In this document: one piece after another, positions 26,313-36,320 of the stretch
Numbering within the stretch: position 1 is the stretch's first letter
How the letters are laid out: every line of letters begins with the position of its first letter
Assembly: GCF_009933255.1 (NCBI RefSeq)
Contig: NZ_MAEI01000054.1
Coordinates: 248,001-312,000, forward strand
Length of the DNA stretch: 64,000 bases
Direction of reading: 5' to 3'
Source: Enterococcus diestrammenae
GTDB taxonomy: Bacteria > Bacillota > Bacilli > Lactobacillales > Enterococcaceae
Position numbers and translations under genes: made by a program
The notes under the pieces: generated by a model
Seen by the model: only the letters and a program-made list of their open reading frames with translations
The model's database searches: none
Told to the model about the DNA's origin: nothing

Positions 26313-26885
26313 AGACTTGATATTATAAAATTTTAATCTATGTGAAATCCTATTTTTCTAAGGTTTATAGAGAATTTCATACTGTGTTTTTGATGGCACA
26401 AAAATGGTGAAATTTAGCTCCGTAGAAATTGAAATAGCTGTAGCTGGACCGGAAAATGCCAAACATAAAACATGCTTGTCATTTCCCTTGGAGCTTCAAA
26501 CTTAGAGTAAGTGTCACAAGTGCCACCAACTCTAAGTACTTTCATCTCACATCCTGTGAGCTACTGCTATTCCAATTCTACTCCGCTAAATTTCACCGTT
26601 TTTACGATAGATAGCAGGTTTAGAAATCATAGAATTACTTAAAACGAATTAAATATAAGAAGTTTATCAACAAAACCGGTTGGTCATGTTGTAGGTGAAT
26701 TCCTTGGTTAGTAGTGTCAAGGATCTCCGAGGGCTAAAGAAGCCTATCCCATACAGTTCACCTAAGCCAAAATTGCTAAGATGAGCCAGCAAAATGATAA
26801 CTGTCCTTTGGTTGGCATTTACCGGTCCCATTACAACCCGAGAGATTTATCGGAAACAAAGCCAACCAGCTTTCTTACGTTATGG
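26313..26885. repeat. Composite intergenic repeat block
   Basis: About 570 bases without a gene. R4 module (GATATTATAAAATTTTAATC ... TTATAGAGAATTTCA) to 26395, complete MITE-like copy 26401-26603, then an R2 module from ~26655 (AAACCGGTTGGTC ... TAGTAGTGTCAAGGAT ... GGTTGGCATTTACCGGTCC). Confidence 0.75.
26401..26603. mobile_element. MITE-like element, copy B
   Basis: Ends AAAATGGTGAAATTTAGCTC and GCTAAATTTCACCGTTTTT are inverted repeats. The interior has AACTTAGAGTAAGTGTCACA and CAACTCTAAGT. The element is close in sequence to copy C at 42941. Confidence 0.8.
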
Positions 26886-26894
26886 GTAAAATTT

Positions 26895-27602
26895 TTAGCT
26901 GTTCAGGAATTTATCTTTATATTCGTCGTATTCTTCTTGCGTAATCAGGCCGTCTTCTAACGCTTGGCGACGTTCTTTTAATTTTTGATAATTGGTTTCA
27001 GTCGTCAGGGGGGCTTGGGTGCCAGCAGGATTGCCAGCGCCAGCCAACTTGTGGCGACCAGCTGTGGTGATCCCGTCCATCACGCCGTCTTGCATGTCGC
27101 TTTTGCTGTCTTCCAAAAGTTTAGCGATATCAAAGACCACGCGTTTCGTCCAAAAAATACTGAAGACTTCCCGGAAACTCTCAATCCGCAACGAGCCCCA
27201 GATGATGCGGGTATTGGGATTGATGGTGTTGATATTGCTCAAAGGGATACTCTTGTAATCGTTATTGAAAGGCACCCAGCGGGCAAAGATCAAGCGACCT
27301 GAGTTGGTGATGGCATAGGCGCTGAAGCCTTTACAGCTAAAGTAACGAACCTTGCCAGTTTGGCGATCGTGAACCCGTTCGTGGAAATCTTCACTGGACT
27401 CTCCAGTCTCGGGACTAAAGTTTTCTTTGTCTTCGGGATGGTGACGGCCGATAAAGGAGGCCAAAACTTCCTCATCTTTGCCCAATGCATCTTCAATTAG
27501 TTTAAAGTGTTTTCGTTGCAGCCAGCCACCAATCAACGGGGTCATATTGAATCCCAGTTTGTGTTTGCGGGCATACACGTACATTTCATCTGCTTTTTTC
27601 AT
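26895..27602 (-). CDS. PH-like/SHOCT-domain protein of unknown function
   Basis: 235 residues. The central part (RHHPEDK... to VVFDIAKLLED) looks like a bacterial PH-like fold: SAYAITNSGRLIFAR followed by SIPLSNINTINPNTRIIWGSLRI. The C-terminal 30 residues (LKERRQALEDGLITQEEYDE) are a SHOCT motif, usually fused at the termini of lipid- or membrane-associated proteins. No membrane segment is seen. ATG was chosen at 27602 with AGGAG upstream; a TTG three codons earlier is possible. No functional partner is evident. Confidence 0.7.
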   Translation of the reverse strand: MKKADEMYVYARKHKLGFNMTPLIGGWLQRKHFKLIEDALGKDEEVLASFIGRHHPEDKENFSPETGESSEDFHERVHDRQTGKVRYFSCKGFSAYAITNSGRLIFARWVPFNNDYKSIPLSNINTINPNTRIIWGSLRIESFREVFSIFWTKRVVFDIAKLLEDSKSDMQDGVMDGITTAGRHKLAGAGNPAGTQAPLTTETNYQKLKERRQALEDGLITQEEYDEYKDKFLNS

Positions 27603-27777
27603 AACAACCAAAACTCCTGTCTTTTAACGGCCAAAACAAGCTATCTGGCCAAAATCACTGCACCACTAGCAACCAAAACTAGTGTACTTTGAGCTAAGTA
27701 TAGCATAAGAGGCCGCCTTTCTGCCAAAGACAACTCATCGGGGGAGGCTGACAACAGAGGAGACTGTCATAGTCGCG

Positions 27778-27810
27778 AAAAAGCCCCGCTGACGATGGTG
27801 TCAGCGGGGA
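27778..27810 (-). terminator. Terminator of the serC-serA-DUF1015 operon
   Basis: CCCCGCTGAC and GTCAGCGGGG with a T-run on the minus strand, 19 bases after the DUF1015 stop. Confidence 0.93.
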
Positions 27811-27828
27811 AACTAATGTTATCAAAAG

Positions 27829-29055
27829 TTAGCGGGTCTCCAAATCGTGTAAAAACAGGCCACTTAATAGTTTGGGTTCAAACCAAGTGGATTTTGGTGG
27901 CATGATCTCACCGGCATCGGCTACGTTTAAGAGATCGGCCATTTGCGTCGGATACATGGCAAAGGCGAGATTCCAATCGTCCCTCGCCGTCAAACGTTCG
28001 AGTTCCTCGGGTCCCCGGATACCGCCGACAAAATCGATGCGTTTGTCGGTGCGAATATCCATGATACCGAAGATTTTTTCGAAGACTTGTGTTTGCAAGA
28101 CGGAGACATCCAAGCGACCCACTACATCCGCTGGTAAGACCGAATCTTTAATCGTTAAAGTATACCAAGTACCAGCTAACAGCATTTGGATTTGACCTTG
28201 AGCAGCGGCTTTCTTTTCACCAGTAGCGACGACTGTGAAGGCTTCTTGCAGCTGCTCCAAAAAATCAGCTGGAATCGGCACGTTTAAGACGCGATTGTAT
28301 TCCCAAATGGCCAGCTGGTTATCCGGGAAGAGGATCGACAGAAAATACTCGCTTTCGGTGCTGGCTTGACCTTCTTGACGTTTTTGCAAGCCGACTTTCA
28401 CAGCGGATTCCGTACGGTGATGGCCGTCAGCGATATACAATGCCGGCACTTTGGCAAAGCCTTCTGTGAGCTGGGTCACCACTTTGGGATCGTCGATGAC
28501 CCAAACACGGTGCTGCACGTCATGGTAGCTCTCAAAATCATAGACCGGCTCATGCTGTTCTTGCCAAGCGGTCATCACTTGTTGCAGCGCCGCGTTTTCC
28601 CGATAGCTGAGGAAAATCGGGCTGGTATTGGCATCACAAGCCAAAATATGATTGATGCGATCGACTTCTTTTTCAGGGCGGGTGAACTCATGCTTTTTGA
28701 TTTTGCCGTTGACGTAATCCTCGATAGCAGTCGTAGCCACCAATCCGGTTTGACTGCGCCCCATCATGGTGAGCTCGTACAAATACAGCAGCGGGGTTGT
28801 TTCTTTTTGCAACCAACCCTTAGCCAAAAACTCCGCTAGATTACTAGCTGCTTTTTGATAAACCAGTGGATCATAGGGAGACAAATCTGCCGGTAAATCG
28901 ATTTCCGCCTTATCAATATGAAAGAAACTATAAGGATTATCTTTCGCTAGTTCCCGTGCTTCAGCCGAATTTAGCACATCATAAGGCAAACAAGCGACTT
29001 TTTCCGCCAGCTTGTCAGCGGGGCGGAGGGCTTCAAATGCTCGGACGACTACCAT
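27829..29055 (-). CDS. DUF1015 protein linked to serine biosynthesis
   Basis: 408 residues. Family features: VRAFEALRPADKLAEKVACLPYDV at the N-terminus, ADGHHRTESA in the middle (a His-rich motif suited to metal or phosphate binding), and DFVGGIRGPEELERL near the end. DUF1015 proteins recur next to serA and serC across Firmicutes and archaea, but the activity was not identifiable here. Its start codon overlaps the serA stop (TAATG), so it is translationally coupled to the first two serine-pathway enzymes. No SerB-type phosphoserine phosphatase lies in the cluster, which makes a role in that last step an attractive inference. Confidence 0.85.
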   Translation of the reverse strand: MVVVRAFEALRPADKLAEKVACLPYDVLNSAEARELAKDNPYSFFHIDKAEIDLPADLSPYDPLVYQKAASNLAEFLAKGWLQKETTPLLYLYELTMMGRSQTGLVATTAIEDYVNGKIKKHEFTRPEKEVDRINHILACDANTSPIFLSYRENAALQQVMTAWQEQHEPVYDFESYHDVQHRVWVIDDPKVVTQLTEGFAKVPALYIADGHHRTESAVKVGLQKRQEGQASTESEYFLSILFPDNQLAIWEYNRVLNVPIPADFLEQLQEAFTVVATGEKKAAAQGQIQMLLAGTWYTLTIKDSVLPADVVGRLDVSVLQTQVFEKIFGIMDIRTDKRIDFVGGIRGPEELERLTARDDWNLAFAMYPTQMADLLNVADAGEIMPPKSTWFEPKLLSGLFLHDLETR

Positions 29056-30236
29056 TAGCAGACACCCTGATTTTGAATCACCCGGACGCGAACGATTTCC
29101 GGATTGGCTGCCAGTTTATCGGCGACAGCTGCGACTTTGGCCGGATCATCCTCTGTGATATCCACTAAAGTATAGGCAAAATCATCCCGCCCACGGTTGA
29201 TCATGTTGTCGATGTTGATGCCTTCTGCGGCGACGGCAGTGGAAATTTGCCCTAACATATTCGGGACGTTTTTGTTGATGATGGTCAGACGGTAGGGACT
29301 GTTGAAGGCCATTTCCACCGTCGGAAAGTTTACCGAGCGCTTGATGACGCCGGTTTCCAAAAAGCGTTTTAAGGTGCGAGCGGCCATCTTGGCACAGTTG
29401 ATTTCCGCTTCATCCGTCGAGGCGCCCAAGTGAGGCAAGACTAGAACTTTTTCGTGATGCAAGAGTTTTTCATCAGCAAAATCGGTGGTGTATCCAGCCA
29501 AATCGCCACTCTCTAAGGCTGCCAACACAGCAGCGTCATCGACAATGCCCCCTCTGGCGAAGTTGAAGAGTTTGGCGGTGGGTTTCATTTTTGCAATTTC
29601 GGCAGCGCCAATCATGCCTTGGGTTTTCTCGGATAATGGAACATGAATGGTAATGAAATCGCAGCTAGTTAAAAGTTCGTTGAGATCTTGCGCTCGTTGC
29701 ACCCGTCGCGAAATGCTCCAAGCTGTATCCACCGAGACGAAAGGATCAAAGCCCATGACTTCCATACCCAGGCGGTAGGCGTCGTTAGCCACCATGGCAC
29801 CAATCGCACCAAGACCGATGACACCAAGCTTTTTGCCTTCCAGTTCGTGGCCGGCAAATTGGGCTTTGTTGGCTTCCGCTTGCGTTTCCACGTCTTCTCC
29901 TGTCAAAGTTTGGACCCAAGCCGCTCCTTGTAAAATCGGGCGCACTGAAAGTAGTAAGCTGGCAATTACCAATTCTTTGACGGCGTTGGCATTGGCACCG
30001 GGAGTATTGAAGACGACGATACCATTTTCCGTACATTGTTTGACAGGGACGTTGTTGGTCCCAGCACCAGCCCGGGCGACGGCCAAGACCGAAGCGGGAA
30101 AGGCGTAGTCGTGGAGTTTTTGACTGCGTAAAATAATACCGTCTGGCGCATCTCCTTCGTTGATGGCATAGTTTTCTTTGTCGAAGCGCGCCATCCCTTC
30201 TGGTGCGATGGCGTTAAAGGTTTGAATATGGAACAT
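29055..30236 (-). CDS. serA: D-3-phosphoglycerate dehydrogenase
   Basis: 393 residues. Oxidises 3-phosphoglycerate to 3-phosphohydroxypyruvate with NAD, first step of serine synthesis. The Rossmann motif is GVIGLGAIGAMV, preceded by VARAGAGTNNVPV and followed by FNFARGGIVDD (Arg of the active site) and LPHLGASTDEAE (His). The C-terminal ~75 residues form an ACT domain (IINKNVPNMLGQISTAVAAEG), the usual serine-sensing module, without the intervening domain of long forms. The start MFHIQTFNAI lies one base after the serC stop, so the two are coupled. Confidence 0.95.
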   Translation of the reverse strand: MFHIQTFNAIAPEGMARFDKENYAINEGDAPDGIILRSQKLHDYAFPASVLAVARAGAGTNNVPVKQCTENGIVVFNTPGANANAVKELVIASLLLSVRPILQGAAWVQTLTGEDVETQAEANKAQFAGHELEGKKLGVIGLGAIGAMVANDAYRLGMEVMGFDPFVSVDTAWSISRRVQRAQDLNELLTSCDFITIHVPLSEKTQGMIGAAEIAKMKPTAKLFNFARGGIVDDAAVLAALESGDLAGYTTDFADEKLLHHEKVLVLPHLGASTDEAEINCAKMAARTLKRFLETGVIKRSVNFPTVEMAFNSPYRLTIINKNVPNMLGQISTAVAAEGINIDNMINRGRDDFAYTLVDITEDDPAKVAAVADKLAANPEIVRVRVIQNQGVC

Positions 30237-30237
30237 C

Positions 30238-31323
30238 TCAGGCACCCCCGTTTTCTTTTTCGAATTTTTCCATGAAGGCAATCAGATCTACCACGCCTTG
30301 TTTAGGAAAGGCGTTGTAAAGGCTTGCCCGCATCCCTCCCACTAAACGGTGACCTTTGAGGTTTTCAAAACCGGCTGCTAAAGCTTCGGCATTGAATTTC
30401 TTGTCTAAGTCAGCGTCGCCAGTGACAAAAGGAATGTTGGTAAGAGAACGACTATCGGCTCTTACCGGGCTGGTGAAGAGGCTAGATTTTGCTAAGGCAT
30501 CGTATAGTAAAGTGGCTTTTTCTTGATCTTTTTTCAAGATTGCCGCCACACCACCTTGCTCTTTTAACCATTCAAAGACCAATTTGGCGATATAAATGGC
30601 AAAGGTTGGTGGCGTGTTATACAGGCTGTTGTTGTCTGCTTGAATTTGGTAATCCAGCATTGGTTCAGCCACCGGGCACAGACCGATTAAGTCCTCGCGA
30701 ATAATTACGACAGTTAAGCCAGCGGGGCCGATATTTTTTTGCGCACCAGCATAGATGATGCCGAAATCGGCTACTTGATAATCATTGGCTAAGATATTAG
30801 AAGACATATCCGCTACGATTGGCACGTTGCCAGCTTTGGGAATTTCTTGATACGCGGTACCGACGATGGTGTTGTTGGTAGTGATGTGTAGATAAGCCGC
30901 ATCTTGGTCGATCATGTCTTCCGTGATTTCCGGAATATAAGTGAAGTTGGCGTCTTCGGAAGAGGCGATGACTTCTACATCGATACTCTTGAAGGCTTTG
31001 GCTGCACTGATGGCTTTTTTAGACCAAATGCCAGTATTGACATAAAGTGCTTTTTTCCCTTGAGCCAAGTTTAAAGGCACCATGGAAAACTGCAAACTGG
31101 CGCCCCCTTGTAAAAAGAGCACTTTGTAGTTGTCAGGAATCCCCATCAATTCTCGCAAAAGGGCTTCAGCATCTTTAATGATGGCATCGAACAAGGAGGA
31201 ACGGTGACTCAACTCCATCACGGACATGCCGCTACCTTGGTAGTCTAAAAATTCAGCTTGGGCCTTTTCCAATACTGGTTTTGGTAACACAGCAGGTCCG
31301 GCAGAAAAATTGTAAATCGTCAT
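30238..31323 (-). CDS. serC: Phosphoserine aminotransferase
   Basis: 361 residues. Transaminates 3-phosphohydroxypyruvate with glutamate to phosphoserine, PLP-dependent. Typical start [18 protein letters not shown], and [18 protein letters not shown]; the PLP lysine is in [15 protein letters not shown]. The ATG follows AAGGAGAG. It is the promoter-proximal gene of serC-serA-DUF1015. The 455 bases upstream hold no gene; they are AT-rich and carry promoters for this gene and for mnmA. Confidence 0.96.
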   Translation of the reverse strand: MTIYNFSAGPAVLPKPVLEKAQAEFLDYQGSGMSVMELSHRSSLFDAIIKDAEALLRELMGIPDNYKVLFLQGGASLQFSMVPLNLAQGKKALYVNTGIWSKKAISAAKAFKSIDVEVIASSEDANFTYIPEITEDMIDQDAAYLHITTNNTIVGTAYQEIPKAGNVPIVADMSSNILANDYQVADFGIIYAGAQKNIGPAGLTVVIIREDLIGLCPVAEPMLDYQIQADNNSLYNTPPTFAIYIAKLVFEWLKEQGGVAAILKKDQEKATLLYDALAKSSLFTSPVRADSRSLTNIPFVTGDADLDKKFNAEALAAGFENLKGHRLVGGMRASLYNAFPKQGVVDLIAFMEKFEKENGGA

Positions 31324-31707
31324 TGCATTCTCTCCTTTAGATAGTTTGGGCAGAGGTTAATTTTCGTGTTTTAGGCAGAAATAGCCTCGCCAATGGTCAA
31401 ATTTCTCAAAAAAGCTTTGAGTTACCGAATAGTGTAACAGATGTTGTTGCAAGTCGAAAGAATATTTTGAAAATTTATATATTTTTTCACTGAATGTTCG
31501 GTAAACTTTTGTAATCTTATCATTCTGTTGTTTATATATTCAAAATAGCAACTTATCCCTGTATCTTCAACCATTGTGTTTCGCGTATTTATGATTGGAG
31601 CTGGGACTTTTTTGCCAATTTTGAGGTGTGAAAAGAAAATTTTCAGGAAAATCCAAAGATTCTCTTATTTTCAGTAAGGATTTGGGCCATTTGCCAGTCT
31701 TCTGTTG

Positions 31708-31713
31708 TATAAT
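31708..31713 (+). promoter_or_regulatory. -10 box of mnmA
   Basis: TATAAT 65 bases upstream of the mnmA start. The -35 is poorly conserved. Confidence 0.5.
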
Positions 31714-31763
31714 GACAGATACTGAACGCGACCTTCAAATCGTACTTTCAGAATCTAGAATGA

Positions 31764-32900
<1,137 letters not shown>

Positions 32901-32909
32901 TCGCAAAAT

Positions 32910-32948
32910 GGATCAAAAGCCTATCAAGGTTTTTGGTCCTTTTTTTTT
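32910..32948 (+). terminator. Terminator after mnmA
   Basis: GGATCAAAA pairs with TTTTGGTCC (one G-T pair), followed by eight T. Confidence 0.9.
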
Positions 32949-33260
32949 AGATAAAGAACTTATATAAATTAAGCTCCAAAAAGGCTGATAGTTCAGGAAT
33001 TAAGTGGCATATCATGCCGTCATTTTGATGTCATGAAAAAGAGTATGTAGGAAAGATAGTCTATCAATTATCGACAAAACGGGGGTGGTCTTGCCGGAAA
33101 ATCCCTTGAAGTGTCGTATGAAGGTTCTCTGTCGAGTAAAGAAACTAGCAAAATGACAACTGTTTTTAGTTGGTATTTATCGATTCTGTGACAATCCAAA
33201 TGATTCTTCGGGAGTAAGTCTGCCTTGTTCGTTTAGGCTTCGAGATAACGTGTAATTGTG
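32949..33260. repeat. Composite intergenic repeat block (R3 plus degenerate R2)
   Basis: R3 module at 32949-33035 (AGATAAAGAACTTATATAAA ... CCGTCATTTTGATG), then a worn R2 module (GGTGGTCTTGCCGG ... AATGACAACTG ... TTGGTATTTATCG). The rest to 33578 is gene-free and AT-rich. Confidence 0.65.
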
Positions 33261-33578
33261 TATAAGAGGAAAGAAAGTGGGCGTGCTGGTAAGCATTCGT
33301 ATTTTGGAGAAAGTTGAGGGGAAATTATCATAAAACCTGTCTTGTGAAATATGCTAGAAATCGTGGTAAATTCCTACGCCATCAAAAAAGCAGAAAAAAT
33401 TTCAGATATTGAAATGAGAAATCAAGCGATTACAATTAAAATGTGGTAAAATTATACCTGTAAGATTGATGAGAGAATAGCGACGGGGATCGCTAGCATT
33501 TGCATAGGGGATGGCAAAAACTAGCGAGAAATTCGCATTTTGTTTTGGCTTTGAGGTTTGTTTGAGGGAGGGAGCAGC

Positions 33579-33872
33579 ATGAAATTAAAGCAGTTATTCA
33601 CACAAGAACAACTTTGGCTGTTGGATGAAGAATTATTTCATGATGTCTATTACACGATTATCAATGGTGACTGGCCGTTTCATACTGCCGCGCAGGCAAA
33701 GCAGTTTCAGCGATTGTCGTCGATGGATCGGTGTCGGTATGCTTTGACGACCACCGAGGATTATTTGCAGGATTTGCCAGATTGGGAGTTGGCGACTTAT
33801 TTTTCCCGTTATGGGAGCCGTCATTTTGATTTGGTGCGGGGGAGTGTTTCGAAAAACCGTGTCAAAGGGTAA
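33579..33872 (+). CDS. Small protein of unknown function
   Basis: 97 residues, ATG behind GGGAGGGAG. No family was recognised. It is soluble and rich in aromatic residues (LWLLDEELFHDVYYTIINGDWPF), with a basic C-terminus (SVSKNRVKG). There is no signal peptide or membrane segment. A good ribosome site, coding-like composition and an excellent terminator right behind it support a real gene. It stands alone between a repeat block and the MFS transporter gene, giving no functional clue. Confidence 0.7.
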   Translation: MKLKQLFTQEQLWLLDEELFHDVYYTIINGDWPFHTAAQAKQFQRLSSMDRCRYALTTTEDYLQDLPDWELATYFSRYGSRHFDLVRGSVSKNRVKG

Positions 33873-33890
33873 AGCAGCGTAGCGTAAATG

Positions 33891-33935
33891 AAACAGCCCG
33901 CAACAAGAGGTAGTACTCTTGTTGCGGGCTGTTTT
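33891..33935 (+). terminator. Strong terminator
   Basis: AACAGCCCGCAACAAGAG and CTCTTGTTGCGGGCTGTT, an 18-bp perfect stem around a six-base loop, followed by TT. Confidence 0.95.
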
Positions 33936-34024
33936 CGCCTTTGCAATCTTCTAATCAACCACTTAAGCTATGGGTGACTATTGATACACGGGAGCATTTT
34001 CTGCTTCTCTGAGAGGAAAAGTGT

Positions 34025-35272
34025 TTATTTTTTGTGATCATGCTGGATTTCTGCCGTATTTTTACGTACCAGTAAATAGTTCAATAAGACTAAAAAGGAA
34101 GTGGAGATGAAGACGCCACGGTAGCCGAAAAAGCTGGAGACCGAGGAGCCAATCATGGGACCAAAGACATTACCGGTAGCTTGGAAGGATTGATTGTAGC
34201 TAAAAATCCGACCGGCTGCATGGTGAGGTGAATATTTGGTAATCAAGGCATTGACGGCTGGCAGCAGACACGCATCGGAAACGCCTATCAAAAAGCGCAG
34301 GATTCCTAATTGCCAGACGTTACTGACAAAGGCCATGGGTAAGTACACGATGATGGCTAAAATCAAACCCGCCGCCAGCACCCGTTCACTACCGATACGA
34401 TCCCCTAGTCGGCCCATCCGTGGTGCGGCGAGTAAGGTAGCGACTCCGGGGATTGAAGCGATGATGCCGCTGACTAAAGTAACATTGCCGCTGCCACCTA
34501 ACAACTGCCGGATATACAGACTGATGATAGGACTGATGGAGTTATTGGAAGCTTGAATAATCATGGTGGTGACAAACATGCCGATAACGACATGAGGATA
34601 TTTCAACTCTTTCAAAATGGCTGAAGCCGGCTGCAAGGCTTCTTTTTCGACTGGTGTGAATTCTTCATGGACGAAAAAGAGGCTGAGTAAAAAGACGACA
34701 AACAAGACGGAGGCCGTGATGAAAAAAGTGGTGCGGTACCCAAAGGCCGTGGCCGTCACTCCACCTAATAACGGACCTAACAGCTGGCCGGTGACTGCTC
34801 CGGTGGATAAGGTGCCTAACACTTGTCCGCTGCGGGCTTTGGGTGTACCGGTAGCGACAAGGGCGGTGGCGTTAGAGATATAACCAGAAAAGACCCCTTG
34901 CAACAAACGCAGTCCGACCAATTGGTAAACATTGGTGACCAAGCCCATCATGCCGATGACTACAGCCATCCCCAGACTGGCCCGTAAGAGCATCAATTTC
35001 CGCCCCTTTTGATCGGCAAGTCGGCCCCACCATGGAGAAATCAGAGTGGTTACGAGAAAGGTTGCGGAAAAAGCTAAGCCACTCCATAAGTTCAATGCTT
35101 GGGGAGTGAAATCCCCGAGAGTATCTATGTACAAGGACATGAAGGGCATCACCAGGCTAAAGCCAATACCCGCCATAAAAGTTCCGAACCACAAGACGAT
35201 CAGGTTTTGCTCCCACCTTTGCCTTGGACGGGTAATGCGCTCTTTTAAACGCTGAAAAAATAGTGCTATCAC
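34025..35272 (-). CDS. MFS multidrug efflux transporter (PmrA/MdtG-like)
   Basis: 415 residues with twelve predicted membrane segments. The drug:H+ antiporter motif A is WWGRLADQKGRK after helix 2, and motif C appears as GQLLGPLLGG in helix 5. This places it with 12-helix DHA1 exporters such as PmrA of pneumococcus. The GTG start with AAGGAG upstream (VIALFFQRLKERI) is preferred over a longer frame without a ribosome site. No regulator is adjacent. Drug range cannot be predicted. Confidence 0.85.
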   Translation of the reverse strand: MIALFFQRLKERITRPRQRWEQNLIVLWFGTFMAGIGFSLVMPFMSLYIDTLGDFTPQALNLWSGLAFSATFLVTTLISPWWGRLADQKGRKLMLLRASLGMAVVIGMMGLVTNVYQLVGLRLLQGVFSGYISNATALVATGTPKARSGQVLGTLSTGAVTGQLLGPLLGGVTATAFGYRTTFFITASVLFVVFLLSLFFVHEEFTPVEKEALQPASAILKELKYPHVVIGMFVTTMIIQASNNSISPIISLYIRQLLGGSGNVTLVSGIIASIPGVATLLAAPRMGRLGDRIGSERVLAAGLILAIIVYLPMAFVSNVWQLGILRFLIGVSDACLLPAVNALITKYSPHHAAGRIFSYNQSFQATGNVFGPMIGSSVSSFFGYRGVFISTSFLVLLNYLLVRKNTAEIQHDHKK

Positions 35273-35656
35273 AAATGAAGGCTCCTTTTTATTGAATTGA
35301 TTTTTGTTACAGACGAAGCCAATAGAAGCAACAAGATGTCGCTGTGACCGCGTCCGCTCTCTATGATAGTACAGGGATAGCGGTGGGGCAAGGGCTCTTT
35401 TTTGGCTTTGGCGATTCTTTAGTTTTTGGTAAGAGAGTTTATGAATAGGAGGTGTTTTCTTAATTCTTCCTTGCTTTTCAAACAGAATTCTTGCCACTGT
35501 CAAAAAAGGTGGTTACTATGAGGGTGTTCAGGTAAAATAAGAGGGACGTGCAGCTTGTTTGATAACGTGTGTCGTTTTATCTGAGGGGAATTTTGGCATG
35601 CGCCAGGCAAGCGTCAGGAAAAAATGAACGATTAAGCAGAGAAGGAAGAATTCATT

Positions 35657-36034
35657 ATGTATCAAGTGGTCGAGATGTATGGGGACAATGAACCTTGGTG
35701 GTTTTTTGAAGATTGGCGCCAAGATATTCGCAAAGAAACGGTGTTTGCCACAATCGAGGAAGCAAAACAGTTTTATACGCAGGAGTGGGCGCGTTTGAGT
35801 AAAAATTACCCGCAACATTCCGGTAAAAAGAATTTCTTAAGCGCTTTTTGGAGTGATAGTGATGAACGCTGGTGTGAAGAATGCGATGATTACTTACAAC
35901 AATATACGGGGCTCGCTTTGTTAAAGGACTATCAACCTGTGACCGAAACCAGTGATGGTCAGCTTTATGAAGACATGCACCCCACCAAAAAAATTCGCTG
36001 TTGCCAATTATTTAGCCAGCATCATGCGGTTTAA
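35657..36034 (+). CDS. DUF1033 family protein
   Basis: 125 residues. Starts MYQVVEMYGDNEPWWFFEDW, the recognisable opening of DUF1033, a Lactobacillales family of unknown function. The sequence is rich in acidic and aromatic residues and has a Cys pair (WCEECDDY). Soluble, with no signal. AAGGAAG precedes the ATG. A terminator directly follows and separates it from topB. Confidence 0.82.
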   Translation: MYQVVEMYGDNEPWWFFEDWRQDIRKETVFATIEEAKQFYTQEWARLSKNYPQHSGKKNFLSAFWSDSDERWCEECDDYLQQYTGLALLKDYQPVTETSDGQLYEDMHPTKKIRCCQLFSQHHAV

Positions 36035-36045
36035 TCCAACAACTT

Positions 36046-36075
36046 GCCTAGGGAGTAACTCCTTGGGCTTTTTTT
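36046..36075 (+). terminator. Terminator after DUF1033 gene
   Basis: GCCTAGGGAG pairs with CTCCTTGGGC around TAA, followed by seven T. Confidence 0.88.
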
Positions 36076-36078
36076 GAA

Positions 36079-36320
36079 GGGAAAGCTCCCCGCTGCAATC
36101 GGCGAGGGAGCAATAACGCAGGAGCCTAGCCAGTCATCTTTTGCCGGTTGCGCTAACGGTGCCGTTTCACGTCTAAGGTTTAACGAAAGCCGAAGATTTC
36201 CTGAGATGTCTCGGCAAAGGTGGCGCGTCGCAGCAATCTTTTGTAAAATGACAGGCAGAGAGCTTTGCCATAAGCTGATAGCTGGTGGGAAAGTGCAAGA
36301 AAAAGGAGTTATTACCAACG
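36079..36320 (+). other. Gene-free leader of topB with hairpins
   Basis: About 240 bases, unusually GC-rich for an intergenic region. GCTCCCCGC pairs with GCGAGGGAGC around an eight-base loop, and GCCGA (at ~36189) pairs with TCGGC (~36211). No repeat family or known riboswitch was recognised. It may be a structured 5' leader or the remnant of a gene. Confidence 0.35.
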
